From Allochromatium humboldtianum (lineage in GTDB: Bacteria > Pseudomonadota > Gammaproteobacteria > Chromatiales > Chromatiaceae): 64,000 nucleotides of DNA. Where the stretch lies: contig NZ_JABZEO010000015.1 of the NCBI RefSeq assembly GCF_013385175.1, positions 1-64,000 of the forward strand. The letters run 5' to 3'. Below the pieces are notes generated by a model, which saw nothing but the letters and a program-made list of their open reading frames with translations, was not told the DNA's origin and made no database searches. Positions 16,844 to 27,195 of this stretch are shown here, in pieces (position 1 is the stretch's first letter; every line of letters starts with the position of its first letter). Position numbers and translations under genes: made by a program.

Positions 16844-17908
16844 TCAGCCCACCCGCCTGAGCAGGAGCATGGCCGCGCCGATGAAGAGCACGGGCGGGGC
16901 GATGGCGGCCAGGAAGGCGTTCATACCGAACAGGAGCGCCAGATAGGCGAAGGTGCGGCTGACCAGATAGTAGACCAGACCGACCAGGATGCCGGCCAGC
17001 ATCCGCCGGCCCATCCCGGTGCTGCGCGAGGAACCGAGCAGCATCGGAATGGCGATCAGGATCATCGACAGCGTCAGCACCGGATGCAGCACCTTGCCCC
17101 AGAAGGCGATCTCGTAGGCGCTGGCGTCCTGCTTGTTGACGGACATGAAGCGGATGTATTTGTAGAGTCCCCACACCGGCAGGGCGCGCGGGTCGGCCAC
17201 CACCACCTTGAGCAGCCCCGGATCGAGCATCGAATCCCACTCGGCGTGCTCGACGCGCTCGACCTGCACGCCTTCGCCATCGACACGGCTGAGGGCGATC
17301 CCATCCAGCACCCAGCGCCCGTTCTCGTAGCGCGCGCCCTCGGCGTGACTCGCTTCCAGGGTGCCCTTGGCGGCATCCACCCGGTAGATGTCGATGTCAC
17401 GCAGACTGGTCCCGGAACGGATCTCGCGGATGTTGACATAGGCGCCATCGTCGATGGCCCAGAAGCCATAGGGCGTCAGTTGCGCCGCCTCGCCCGAGAG
17501 TGCCAGACGCCGCAGTTCGACGGCACGCTGTTCGGCGATGGGCGCGACCAGCTCGCCGAGCACCACAGCGACGGTCGCCAGCACCAGCCCGCCGAGCAGG
17601 GCCGCACGCACCAGACGCCCGACCGAGATCCCAGCCGCGCGCATGGCGACCAGCTCCGAGCGGCTGGCCAGTGTGCCCAGGCCGATGAGCGCGCCGATCA
17701 GAGTCGCGATCGGGAAGAGCTGATAGAGATAGCGCGGCAGGCTCAGGAGCGTGAACAGCATGGCTTCGGCCAGACCGTAGCGCTCGGTGCCGATGGCGTC
17801 GAGTTCGTCCGACAGGATGAAGACGCCCATCAGCGGCAGCAGTCCGGCGAGCGTCAGCAGCGTGCCGCTCATCACCGCCCAGGCCAGATAACGATCCAGA
17901 ATCCGCAT
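16844..17908 (-). CDS. lptG: LPS export ABC transporter permease LptG
   Basis: LptG with LptF and LptB extracts lipopolysaccharide from the inner membrane. The 354-residue protein has the typical start MRILDRYLAWAV, membrane segments in the first 100 and last 110 residues, and a periplasmic beta-jellyroll between. LLSLPRYLYQLFPIATLIGALIGLG and LASRSELVAMRAAGIS are conserved cytoplasmic-loop motifs that contact LptB. The start at 17908 fits the family length. Similarity to E. coli LptG (LGMLAQRSELVVMQASG region) is clearer than to LptF. In most gammaproteobacteria lptF lies between pepA and lptG; here lptG alone is divergent from pepA. Confidence 0.93.
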   Translation of the reverse strand: MRILDRYLAWAVMSGTLLTLAGLLPLMGVFILSDELDAIGTERYGLAEAMLFTLLSLPRYLYQLFPIATLIGALIGLGTLASRSELVAMRAAGISVGRLVRAALLGGLVLATVAVVLGELVAPIAEQRAVELRRLALSGEAAQLTPYGFWAIDDGAYVNIREIRSGTSLRDIDIYRVDAAKGTLEASHAEGARYENGRWVLDGIALSRVDGEGVQVERVEHAEWDSMLDPGLLKVVVADPRALPVWGLYKYIRFMSVNKQDASAYEIAFWGKVLHPVLTLSMILIAIPMLLGSSRSTGMGRRMLAGILVGLVYYLVSRTFAYLALLFGMNAFLAAIAPPVLFIGAAMLLLRRVG

Positions 17909-18022
17909 GAAATCCTGTCCAGGTTGATTGTTTCGGGCGGCATTGCATACCACGACCGGCGCGACTTGGCTATTTTCTGTAAACTTCGGGCTTTCGCCTC
18001 GACCGATCCTCAGGAGCCGATG

Positions 18023-19519
18023 ATGGAGTTCAAGATCAAGACCGGCGCTCTCGCCACCCACAAGACCCCCTGTCTGGTACTCGGGATCTTCGAGAAACGC
18101 AAGCTCTCAGGGCCGGCCGAGCGGATCGACGAGGCCAGTGACGGTCATCTGAGCCGGCTGCTCAAGAAGGGCGACATCGAGGGCGAGGCCGGTCAGACGC
18201 TGATGCTCTACGACCTGCCCGGCGTGACCGCCGAGCGCGTGCTCCTGATCGGGCTGGGCAAGAAGAAGGAATTCACCCGCGCCAATTATCGCAAGGCGCT
18301 GGCGGCGGCCACCACCCTGCTGCAACAGAGCGGCGCCGGCGAGGCGACCCTGGCCCTCCCGGAGACGCTGCCGAATACGCTCGATCTCTATACCAGCGTG
18401 CGCGATGCCGTGGTGACGGTCGAGGACAAAGTCTATCGCTACAGCCACACCAGGGACGACAAGCGCGCGCCCAAGACGCCGCTCAAGCGTCTGAACCTCT
18501 GGATCGGCAAAAAGTCCGAGACTGCCCAGGCCGAGCGCGCCGCGCGTCATGGCCAGGCGATGGCCGAGGGCATCCGGCTGGCGCGCGAACTCGGCAACCT
18601 GCCCGGCAACGTCTGCACTCCGAGCTATCTGGCCGAGCAGGCGCGCGCACTCGGCAACCAGTATCCCAGGCTCGAAGTCGAGGTGCTCGAAGAAGACCAG
18701 ATGGCCGAACTGGGCATGGGCGCCCTGCTCTCGGTCTCGCGCGGCAGCCGCCAGCCGGCCAAGCTGATCGTCATGCACTATCGCGGCGCGCCCAAAGAGA
18801 CCAAACCTCTGGTGCTGGTCGGCAAGGGCCTGACCTTCGATGCCGGCGGCATCTCGCTCAAGCCCGCCGCCGAAATGGACGAGATGAAGTACGACATGGC
18901 CGGCGGCGCGGCGGTCATCGGCGCCCTGCGCGCCGCCTGCGAGCTGGAGCTGCCCATCCATCTGATCGGCGTGGTGCCGGCCTCCGAGAACCTGCCCGAC
19001 GGCGCGGCCAACAAGCCGGGCGACATCGTCACCAGTCTCTCGGGCCAGACCATCGAGATCCTCAACACCGACGCCGAGGGCCGGCTCATCCTCTGCGATG
19101 CCCTGACCTACTGCGAGCGCTTCGACCCCGAGATCGTCGTCGATCTGGCGACCCTGACCGGCGCCTGCGTGGTCGCGCTCGGCAAGCACCCGGCCGGACT
19201 CTTCACCACCGACGACCGGCTCGCCGCCGAACTCCTGGCCGCCGGCGAGGCGGCGGGCGACCGCGCCTGGCGGATGCCGCTGTGGGAGGAGTATCAGAGC
19301 CAGCTCGACAGCAATTTCGCCGACATGGCCAACGTCGGCGGACGCGACGGCGGGGCCATCACCGCCGCCTGCTTCCTCTCGCGCTTCACCAAGAAGTATC
19401 GGTGGGCGCATCTGGACATCGCCGGCATCACCTGGTTAACCGGCAAGGAGAAAGGTGGCACCGGACGCCCGGTGGCGCTGCTCACGCACTGGTTGCTGGA
19501 GCGCGCCGGACAAGGCTAG
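18023..19519 (+). CDS. pepA: Leucyl aminopeptidase PepA
   Basis: PepA is a cytosolic di-zinc (manganese) hexameric aminopeptidase that removes N-terminal leucine and other residues. The protein is 498 residues. The active-site segment VLVGKGLTFDAGGISLKP with lysine and aspartate ligands and the family signature NTDAEGRLILCDAL are both present. Two adjacent ATG codons exist; the second (18023) gives the family-like start MEFKIKTG and a six-base spacing from GGAG (18013-18016). It is divergent from lptG across 114 bases, which probably hold both promoters. Confidence 0.96.
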   Translation: MEFKIKTGALATHKTPCLVLGIFEKRKLSGPAERIDEASDGHLSRLLKKGDIEGEAGQTLMLYDLPGVTAERVLLIGLGKKKEFTRANYRKALAAATTLLQQSGAGEATLALPETLPNTLDLYTSVRDAVVTVEDKVYRYSHTRDDKRAPKTPLKRLNLWIGKKSETAQAERAARHGQAMAEGIRLARELGNLPGNVCTPSYLAEQARALGNQYPRLEVEVLEEDQMAELGMGALLSVSRGSRQPAKLIVMHYRGAPKETKPLVLVGKGLTFDAGGISLKPAAEMDEMKYDMAGGAAVIGALRAACELELPIHLIGVVPASENLPDGAANKPGDIVTSLSGQTIEILNTDAEGRLILCDALTYCERFDPEIVVDLATLTGACVVALGKHPAGLFTTDDRLAAELLAAGEAAGDRAWRMPLWEEYQSQLDSNFADMANVGGRDGGAITAACFLSRFTKKYRWAHLDIAGITWLTGKEKGGTGRPVALLTHWLLERAGQG

Positions 19520-19550
19520 CCCCTGGCAGACTGGCCATCGTCGACCCTGA

Positions 19551-19573
19551 CCGGCGGCCCTGTTGACCGCCGG
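19551..19573. other. Hairpin between pepA and trpB2
   Basis: CCGGCGG (19551-19557) and CCGCCGG (19567-19573) form a perfect stem around a nine-base loop. There is no T-run, so it is only a possible 3' end of the pepA transcript. Confidence 0.4.
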
Positions 19574-19608
19574 CCGTCATCGCAACTCATCTGAGACGAC
19601 CCGATCGC

Positions 19609-20970
19609 ATGAACGACACCGTCAAATATCTGCTCGACGAGCAGCACCTGCCCCGCTTCTGGTACAACATCAACGCCGATCTGCCCAAGCCGCTCGATCC
19701 GGTGCTGCATCCGGGCACCCAGCAGCCGATCTCTCCCGAGGAGTTGGAAGTCATCTTCCCGCGCGGCGTCATCGAGCAGGAGATGAGCACCGAGCGCGAG
19801 ATCGAGATCCCGGAGCCGGTACGCGAGGTCTGGCGTCAGTGGCGCCCCTCTCCGCTCTATCGTGCGCGCCGTCTGGAGCAGGCGCTCAAGACTCCGGCCA
19901 AGATCTTCTACAAATACGAGGGCGTCAGCCCCGCCGGCAGTCACAAGGCCAACTCGGCCATCGCTCAGGCGTTCTACAACAAGGTCGAGGGTGTCAAGCG
20001 CATCACCACCGAGACCGGCGCCGGGCAGTGGGGTTCGTCGCTCTCGCTCGCCGGCTCCATGTTCGGGATCGAGATCCTGGTCTACATGGTCAAGGTCAGC
20101 TACAACCAGAAGCCCTATCGGCGCGCCTTCATGGAGGCCTTCGGCGCCCAGTGCATCGCCAGCCCCAGTAACACCACCGAGTCCGGCCGCGCCGTGCTCG
20201 CCGAGCATCCGGACAGCACCGGCAGTCTGGGCATCGCCATCAGCGAGGCAGTGGAGCTGGCCGCCCAGCGAGAGGACACCAAGTACGCCCTCGGCAGCGT
20301 GCTCAACCATGTGCTCCTGCACCAGACCGTGATCGGTCTGGAGGCCATGAAGCAACTGGAGATGGCCGATGCCTATCCGGACATGGTCATCGGCTGCACC
20401 GGCGGCGGCAGCAACTTCGCCGGCATCGCCTTCCCCTTCCTCGGCGAGCAGCTGCGCGGCGGGCGTCAGGTCGAGTGCATCGCAGTCGAGCCATCGGCCT
20501 GCCCGACGCTCACCAAGGGACGCTTCGCCTACGACTTCGGCGACACGGCGCATCTCACCCCGCTGTGCAAGATGTTCACGCTGGGATCGAGCTTCGTTCC
20601 GCCCGGCTTCCACGCCGGCGGTCTGCGCTATCACGGCATGGCCCCGCAGGTCAGCCATCTGGCCGAACTCGGTCTGATCAATCCGCGCTCCTACAACCAG
20701 CTCGAATGCTTCGCGGCCGGTCTCCAGTTCGCCAAGGCCGAGGGCATCATCCCGGCGCCCGAGGCCAACCACGCGGTGCGCGCGGCCATCCATGAGGCCG
20801 AGAAGTGCCGCGAGACCGGCGAGGCCAAGACCATCCTGTTCAACCTCAGCGGTCACGGCAACTTCGACATGCAGGCCTATACCGACTATCTGGGCGGCAA
20901 GCTCCAGGATCTGGACTATGCCGAGAACGAGGTCGCCATGGCGCTCGCCGGATTGCCGTCGATCGGCTGA
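19609..20970 (+). CDS. Tryptophan synthase beta chain, TrpB2 type
   Basis: This is a PLP enzyme joining indole and serine to tryptophan. At 453 residues it is longer than classical TrpB (about 400) and carries the N-terminal extension and sequence of the TrpB2 subgroup. Lys113 in AGSHKANSA is the PLP lysine, ETGAGQWG binds substrate and the phosphate loop [11 protein letters not shown] is intact. No trpA or other trp gene is adjacent, as is usual for TrpB2. TrpB2 proteins act alone or salvage indole; which applies here is not known. It follows pepA after 89 bases. Confidence 0.93.
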   Translation: MNDTVKYLLDEQHLPRFWYNINADLPKPLDPVLHPGTQQPISPEELEVIFPRGVIEQEMSTEREIEIPEPVREVWRQWRPSPLYRARRLEQALKTPAKIFYKYEGVSPAGSHKANSAIAQAFYNKVEGVKRITTETGAGQWGSSLSLAGSMFGIEILVYMVKVSYNQKPYRRAFMEAFGAQCIASPSNTTESGRAVLAEHPDSTGSLGIAISEAVELAAQREDTKYALGSVLNHVLLHQTVIGLEAMKQLEMADAYPDMVIGCTGGGSNFAGIAFPFLGEQLRGGRQVECIAVEPSACPTLTKGRFAYDFGDTAHLTPLCKMFTLGSSFVPPGFHAGGLRYHGMAPQVSHLAELGLINPRSYNQLECFAAGLQFAKAEGIIPAPEANHAVRAAIHEAEKCRETGEAKTILFNLSGHGNFDMQAYTDYLGGKLQDLDYAENEVAMALAGLPSIG

Positions 20971-21040
20971 GTGAAGCCCGGCGCCTGAAGCCCCCGACCG
21001 GAACGCCTGTGTCATCGACTTGGAGCGAGGAGCCTCCCGG

Positions 21041-21679
21041 ATGCCGACTCGATCATCTGGACGCGAATCCATCTTGAAGCGGAGTCCGGGACGCTGGATA
21101 CTCCTGATCGCTCTGGTCGGGGGGCCGATCGGGTCGGCGCCGGCCGTTGAGCCGGCGCCCATGCCCGAGCCTGAACCCGTAACGGCGACGGAAGACGCCG
21201 GCCCCAAGCCCGAGGCAGAGACGCCGAGTTCACAGCCGACGGAAGAGGCTGGGACCGAGGCCGCACCCGAAACGCCCCCGCACGCTCTGGAGGAACTCCA
21301 GCATCGCATCCAGGGCATGGAGGGCAAGCTGCGTGAATCGGCGCTGGCGCGCAAGAGTGCCGATCAGGCGCGAATGGAGGCCGAGCGCCGGCTCGCCGAG
21401 AACATGCAGGCACTCGAAGCCCTGCGCGCCGCCCACGCCGAGCTGGAGCAGCGGCTGAGCGACTGCGAGTCGGCCCGGAGCCGGCTCGCCGAGGAGTTGC
21501 AGCGACAGGGCACAGCCAACAGGACGCTCTATCAGGTCCGTCCTGGCGACAATCTGGCCGCGATAAGTCTGCGTTTCTATGGCCGCGCCGATCAGTGGCG
21601 CGCGATCTTCGAGGCCAACCGATCTCTGCTCGACGCCCCGGACCGGCTGACGCCCGGCATGACCCTCGTCATTCCCTGA
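21041..21679 (+). CDS. LysM-domain exported protein
   Basis: The 212-residue protein has an N-terminal hydrophobic export signal (about 18-36), a proline/glutamate-rich linker, a coiled coil from about 85 to 155 and a C-terminal LysM domain beginning YQVRPGDNLAAISLRFYG, which binds peptidoglycan. GAGGAG (21027-21032) lies eight bases before ATG 21041, so this start is preferred over the in-frame TTG at 21020. The coiled coil plus LysM arrangement suggests a cell-envelope scaffold protein. It ends 13 bases from the convergent HDOD gene. Confidence 0.85.
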   Translation: MPTRSSGRESILKRSPGRWILLIALVGGPIGSAPAVEPAPMPEPEPVTATEDAGPKPEAETPSSQPTEEAGTEAAPETPPHALEELQHRIQGMEGKLRESALARKSADQARMEAERRLAENMQALEALRAAHAELEQRLSDCESARSRLAEELQRQGTANRTLYQVRPGDNLAAISLRFYGRADQWRAIFEANRSLLDAPDRLTPGMTLVIP

Positions 21680-21692
21680 AAGCGCGTCCGGC

Positions 21693-22931
21693 TCAGGACT
21701 CCTTGTCGCCCTTGAGCATGGCCATGACGGCCGACAGTTCCTCCCCGGCCTCGGCGATCACGTCGACCGTGCCGTCGTTGGCCGGGAAGCCCAGCCCGAG
21801 CTTGTAGTAAGCCGGCACCTCGTCGTAGCGCGGCAACGGACCGCGCGACTCGGACTGATTGAGCCGATAGAGCCGCGCGACCCGCACGATGTCGCCATAG
21901 TCCGGCGCATCCTTGTCGTCGCGATACCAGTCGCCCGAATAGCGCACGATCTCGGTGATCTCAGGCCCCAGCCCCCAGTAACCGACCACCAGCTCGCCGA
22001 CCAGGCGGTGCAGCTTGATGATGGCGGCCTCCAGTTCGTCCTCGCCGACCTGGATCTCGTTGCGGCTGACATAGTCGAGGATCGGGATCACGCCCACATC
22101 GTGCACCAGCCCGGCCAGCATCGCGTGTTCGGGATTGAATTTCGGACAATGGCGCGCGATCACATAGCTCAGGGCCGAGATATGCACACTGCGGTTCCAG
22201 GCCGCCTTCATACGGTGTTTCATGATCGGCGACTTGGTGCGAAACAACTGCTGCATCGACAGACTCATGACCGCCGAGCGCGTGATCTCCATGCCGAGCC
22301 GGATGATGGCGTTGCGCACGTCCGGAATGGTCTTCACGCCGCGATAGACGACGCTGTTGGCCAACCGGATCAGCCCGCCGGTGACGGCCAGATCGACCTG
22401 GACGATGCGCGCCAGACGCGCCGAGGTGATGTTGGGATCCTTCATCGCGTCCTGGATCGCGCGGGCGACCTTGGGCAGCGTGGGCAGGGCCAGCTTGTCC
22501 TCTTTGCAGGCATGATAGAGCTTGCCGAGCAGGGCGCCCTCGGCATCGCTCAGATCCAGCTCGTCGAGCGAGCCGGGCACGGCCGGACGCCTCGGGTTGT
22601 TCAGACTGTCGTAGAGCTGACGATCGAGGCGCAACAGCTCGGAGTCGGCCGTGAACACCGCCTGATCGAGCAGGTTGTGCTCAGAGAAGATCGGCTGCAG
22701 GGCACGGCGACTGCCGGCCTGGATCAGTTCCTTGGTCTCGCCCCGAACGAGACAGACCTGTCCCGAGAGCAGATACAGCATCCAGGGATGCTCCTGGACG
22801 GCCGTGATCCGTTTGCCGGCCGGCACGGCGGCGATCTGACCGCTTGAGGCCAGGCGGGCGCGCTGATCCTTGTCCAGGTCATGGACGGGGCTGAGGTCGT
22901 CCAGAGTCGAGTTGGTCAGGATCTGGGGCAT
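21693..22931 (-). CDS. Cyclic-nucleotide-binding-like and HDOD domain protein
   Basis: The 412-residue protein begins with a cNMP-binding-like beta-roll (about 15-110; LYLLSGQVCLVRG) and continues with an HDOD domain (about 140-350), marked by LPTLPKVARAIQDAM, LANSVVYRG, IRLGMEITRSAV and the metal-site-like HAMLAGLVHDVGVIPIL. HDOD proteins are HD-related signalling modules that usually lack phosphodiesterase activity. The role is likely in intracellular signalling; no partner is adjacent. It is divergent from ettA across 44 bases, so the two promoters overlap. Confidence 0.85.
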   Translation of the reverse strand: MPQILTNSTLDDLSPVHDLDKDQRARLASSGQIAAVPAGKRITAVQEHPWMLYLLSGQVCLVRGETKELIQAGSRRALQPIFSEHNLLDQAVFTADSELLRLDRQLYDSLNNPRRPAVPGSLDELDLSDAEGALLGKLYHACKEDKLALPTLPKVARAIQDAMKDPNITSARLARIVQVDLAVTGGLIRLANSVVYRGVKTIPDVRNAIIRLGMEITRSAVMSLSMQQLFRTKSPIMKHRMKAAWNRSVHISALSYVIARHCPKFNPEHAMLAGLVHDVGVIPILDYVSRNEIQVGEDELEAAIIKLHRLVGELVVGYWGLGPEITEIVRYSGDWYRDDKDAPDYGDIVRVARLYRLNQSESRGPLPRYDEVPAYYKLGLGFPANDGTVDVIAEAGEELSAVMAMLKGDKES

Positions 22932-22975
22932 AATAGGGTTCTCTCTTCGCCGTTTACCACATTCATACGGAATCC

Positions 22976-24643
<1,668 letters not shown>

Positions 24644-24811
24644 TCGGGGTGCGTCCGGCCCGTCGCGTGGGGCTGGACGCGCGCCGGATCTATGACCATT
24701 GATTCCACCGTTGCTGCAACCTTCCACGGGCCTTTGGATCGATACTTGTCTCAGATCCGGAACGTTCTATCCAACAAACGCCGCCTGTCGGCCCGGACCC
24801 TGGAGGTTGAT

Positions 24812-25186
24812 ATGAACAGTCGATCCAATCTCGTTCGTTGGCTGGGCGCCTTCACGCTTGGCCTCTGTCTCGTCCCGCTCGTCGAGGCACAACCGCCGGG
24901 CGGCGGCTGGGGTCCAGGTGGCGGCATGGGACGCGGCATGGGCTGGCAGGCTCCCGCATTCACCGAGTTCGATCTGGACGGCAATGGCGTCCTGACCGAA
25001 GCCGAGTTCTACCAGGCCCGCGCGCAACGCATCGCCGAGCGCTCGCAACAGGGCTATGCCATGCGCGGTTTGGCCAATGCGCCCGAGTTCGGTGAGATCG
25101 ACCGCAACGGCGATGGCCAGGTCGACGCGACCGAGTTCACCTCGGCCCAGGCCCGGCATCGTCAGCAGCGGTTTCAGACGCCCTGA
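24812..25186 (+). CDS. Exported EF-hand calcium-binding protein
   Basis: The 124-residue product has a signal peptide (about 1-27), a glycine/methionine-rich stretch (PGGGWGPGGGMGRGMG) and two canonical EF-hand loops, DLDGNGVLTEAE and DRNGDGQVDATE, with oxygen ligands at positions 1, 3, 5 and 12. It probably binds calcium in the periplasm. GGAGG (24802-24806) stands five bases before ATG 24812, so the longer in-frame start at 24692 is not used. No partner gene is evident. Confidence 0.88.
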   Translation: MNSRSNLVRWLGAFTLGLCLVPLVEAQPPGGGWGPGGGMGRGMGWQAPAFTEFDLDGNGVLTEAEFYQARAQRIAERSQQGYAMRGLANAPEFGEIDRNGDGQVDATEFTSAQARHRQQRFQTP

Positions 25187-25218
25187 GCGCTGACCATCCG
25201 CTCGGCGGTCATCCAGGT

Positions 25219-26034
25219 TCACTCGACCAGCAATGAACGCACCGCCGTCACCGAGCGCGCCAGGATCTCGGCGCGGCGCTGTTCCGCGCCCTCGCGATCC
25301 GGCTCGCAGAGCGCGCGGCAGAGCCAGTCGGTCGGGGCTTCGAAGTCGCAGTGACTGGCCCCGGCGATGCGCTCGATGCGCGCCTGTCGCGCCGCCGCCA
25401 GCGTGGCCAGACCATTGTTGTCGGCATTGCAGGAGGCCGGTTCACCGAACAGCCCGATGACCGGCCGATCGAACTCCCTCACCATGAGACGCCCCAGCTC
25501 CCGCGCATCGACCAGATCCAGGGTCAGCACGCCGAGCGTGCGCGGATCGTTGCGCGCCGCCACCAGCGCCGCCAGTCCGCCAGCCGAGAAGCCGGCATAG
25601 ACCAGACGCCGCGCCTCCAGCCGATCGGCGACCGCGATCAGGTCGAAACCGTTGCGCGCATGATTGCCGCGCCAGGGTCGGGTATTGCAGAAATCGACCG
25701 TCACCACCGAGATCCCGGTCTCGGCCAACGCACGCGCCAAGCCGGCGAGCCGAGCCTTGTCGCGCAGAAAGCCGTGTGCCAGAACCACCAGCTCGCCCGG
25801 CGTGGCCGAGGCCGGACGATACCAGGCATAGTCCAGGGTGCAGCCGGTCGCCGACTCGGCCCGACCCCATTCGATTCGCACGCCTGGCGTCACGTCCGCC
25901 TGCAGCCGGCTCGCTCGCGACGCGGCGACATGACCCGGGGCCTCATGCATGACACCGCCGAAACATCCGACCAGCACCAGACAAGCGACCCAGACCGCTG
26001 TAAACTTCGATTGACAAGGCATCGTCCAACTCAT
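25219..26034 (-). CDS. Alpha/beta hydrolase lipoprotein
   Basis: The 271-residue protein begins with a lipoprotein signal ending in the lipobox LVGC, so it is likely an envelope lipoprotein. The hydrolase core has LVVLAHGFLRDKARL as oxyanion loop, the nucleophile elbow GFSAGG, an acid in the DLVDAR region and a histidine in GASHCDF. Substrate is unknown; it resembles chlorophyllase/dienelactone-hydrolase-like enzymes only in general fold. The start could also be the ATG at 26022, four codons later. The frame is open far upstream, but that part is antisense to the next gene. Confidence 0.8.
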   Translation of the reverse strand: MSWTMPCQSKFTAVWVACLVLVGCFGGVMHEAPGHVAASRASRLQADVTPGVRIEWGRAESATGCTLDYAWYRPASATPGELVVLAHGFLRDKARLAGLARALAETGISVVTVDFCNTRPWRGNHARNGFDLIAVADRLEARRLVYAGFSAGGLAALVAARNDPRTLGVLTLDLVDARELGRLMVREFDRPVIGLFGEPASCNADNNGLATLAAARQARIERIAGASHCDFEAPTDWLCRALCEPDREGAEQRRAEILARSVTAVRSLLVE

Positions 26035-26160
26035 TTGACAGTGACGCGCGACCGTTTCGACCACTCCAGCTCGATGCGCCGGCAGGGTTCGGACGGTTCG
26101 CCCGTGGATGCCGCCCACCCCGAGCGATCTCGCGATTGATTGAGCAAAGGTATTGAGCCG

Positions 26161-27072
26161 ATGGACTCCGCGATCAACCCTCCAGACAAGCACGCGACGC
26201 GCGGCCGGCCGCTGCCCGCCGCCGTCGACGCCCCGCGCCACGATCTCCAGACCAGCGCCGGCGGACGTGTCCATTACTACGCCGACACCAGCGCCGGCGG
26301 TCGGCCGCTGGTGCTGATCCACAGCATCAACGCCGCGCCCAGCGCGATGGAGATGAAGCCGCTCTTCGAGCACTTCCGCGCCGGCCGTCCGGTCTATGCG
26401 CTCGATCTGCCCGGCTTCGGACACTCCGAGCGCGCCAAACGACGCTATTCGCCCGAACTCTATGCCAAGGTCATCGGCGAGTTCCTGGTCGAGGTGGTCC
26501 GGGAACCGGCCGATCTGATCGCCTACTCGCTCGGCTGTGAGTTTGCCGCCATTGCGGCGGCGGATGCGCCGGAGCGCGTGAACTCGCTGGCGCTGCTCTC
26601 GCCCACAGGTTTCAACACCCGCGGACTGCCGACCGGCGCCGCCGCCGAGCGTGCCCATCGATTCCTGAGCATCCCCGGACTCAGCGACGGGCTCTATGGC
26701 CTGCTGACCACGCGCTCCAGCATCAAGTATTTCTACAATCAGGTCTTCGCCGGCTCGACCCCGCCCGAGCTGATCGACTATGCCTACGCCACCACGCATC
26801 AGCCGGGCGCCAAGATCGCTCCGCTCTATTTCCTCTCCGGGCAGCTCTTCACGCCGCGCGCCTGCGACAGCCTCTACCCCCGCGTGACCCAGCCGGTACT
26901 GGCACTCTACGACAAGGATCCCAACATCGATTTTCAGGAGCTGCCGGACTTCCTCGGTCGTCAGTTCAACTGGCGCGCCGAGCGCCTGACGCCGACCAAC
27001 GGGATGCCGCAGTGGGAGAAGCCCGCCGAGACCATCGCGGCCATCGAGCGGTTCTGGGACTCGCTCGGCTAG
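26161..27072 (+). CDS. Alpha/beta hydrolase without an obvious catalytic histidine
   Basis: The 303-residue protein has the alpha/beta hydrolase fold: LVLIHSINAAPSA, then LDLPGFGHSERAKR, and the nucleophile elbow AYSLGCEFAA with alanine in the first glycine position. The acid may be in LALYDKDPNID. Where the family has its histidine (GH-x-P motif near the C-terminus) the sequence is NGMPQWEKP, with no histidine. It lies upstream of menF on the same strand (123 bases), so a role as MenH-like enzyme is conceivable, but the missing histidine argues against it. ATG 26161 is chosen; an in-frame TTG lies at 26140. Confidence 0.8.
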   Translation: MDSAINPPDKHATRGRPLPAAVDAPRHDLQTSAGGRVHYYADTSAGGRPLVLIHSINAAPSAMEMKPLFEHFRAGRPVYALDLPGFGHSERAKRRYSPELYAKVIGEFLVEVVREPADLIAYSLGCEFAAIAAADAPERVNSLALLSPTGFNTRGLPTGAAAERAHRFLSIPGLSDGLYGLLTTRSSIKYFYNQVFAGSTPPELIDYAYATTHQPGAKIAPLYFLSGQLFTPRACDSLYPRVTQPVLALYDKDPNIDFQELPDFLGRQFNWRAERLTPTNGMPQWEKPAETIAAIERFWDSLG

Positions 27073-27195
27073 GAGCGCACCGCGCTGCATGATGTAGCGC
27101 GTCCTGTCTCGACCCCGAACGCGCGGGAACCCCGGCGGGTGTCCGCGCGTCCTAGAGGGTTCGTTCCATTCCCCTGCCCCGCCACGACTCGACTC

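Noticed and set aside
19551-19573. Intrinsic terminator after pepA
   Set aside because: The stem is perfect but no T-run follows; listed only as a hairpin.
26161-27072. Assignment of the hydrolase as MenH
   Set aside because: Position near menF is suggestive, but the catalytic histidine is missing and the length exceeds that of MenH.
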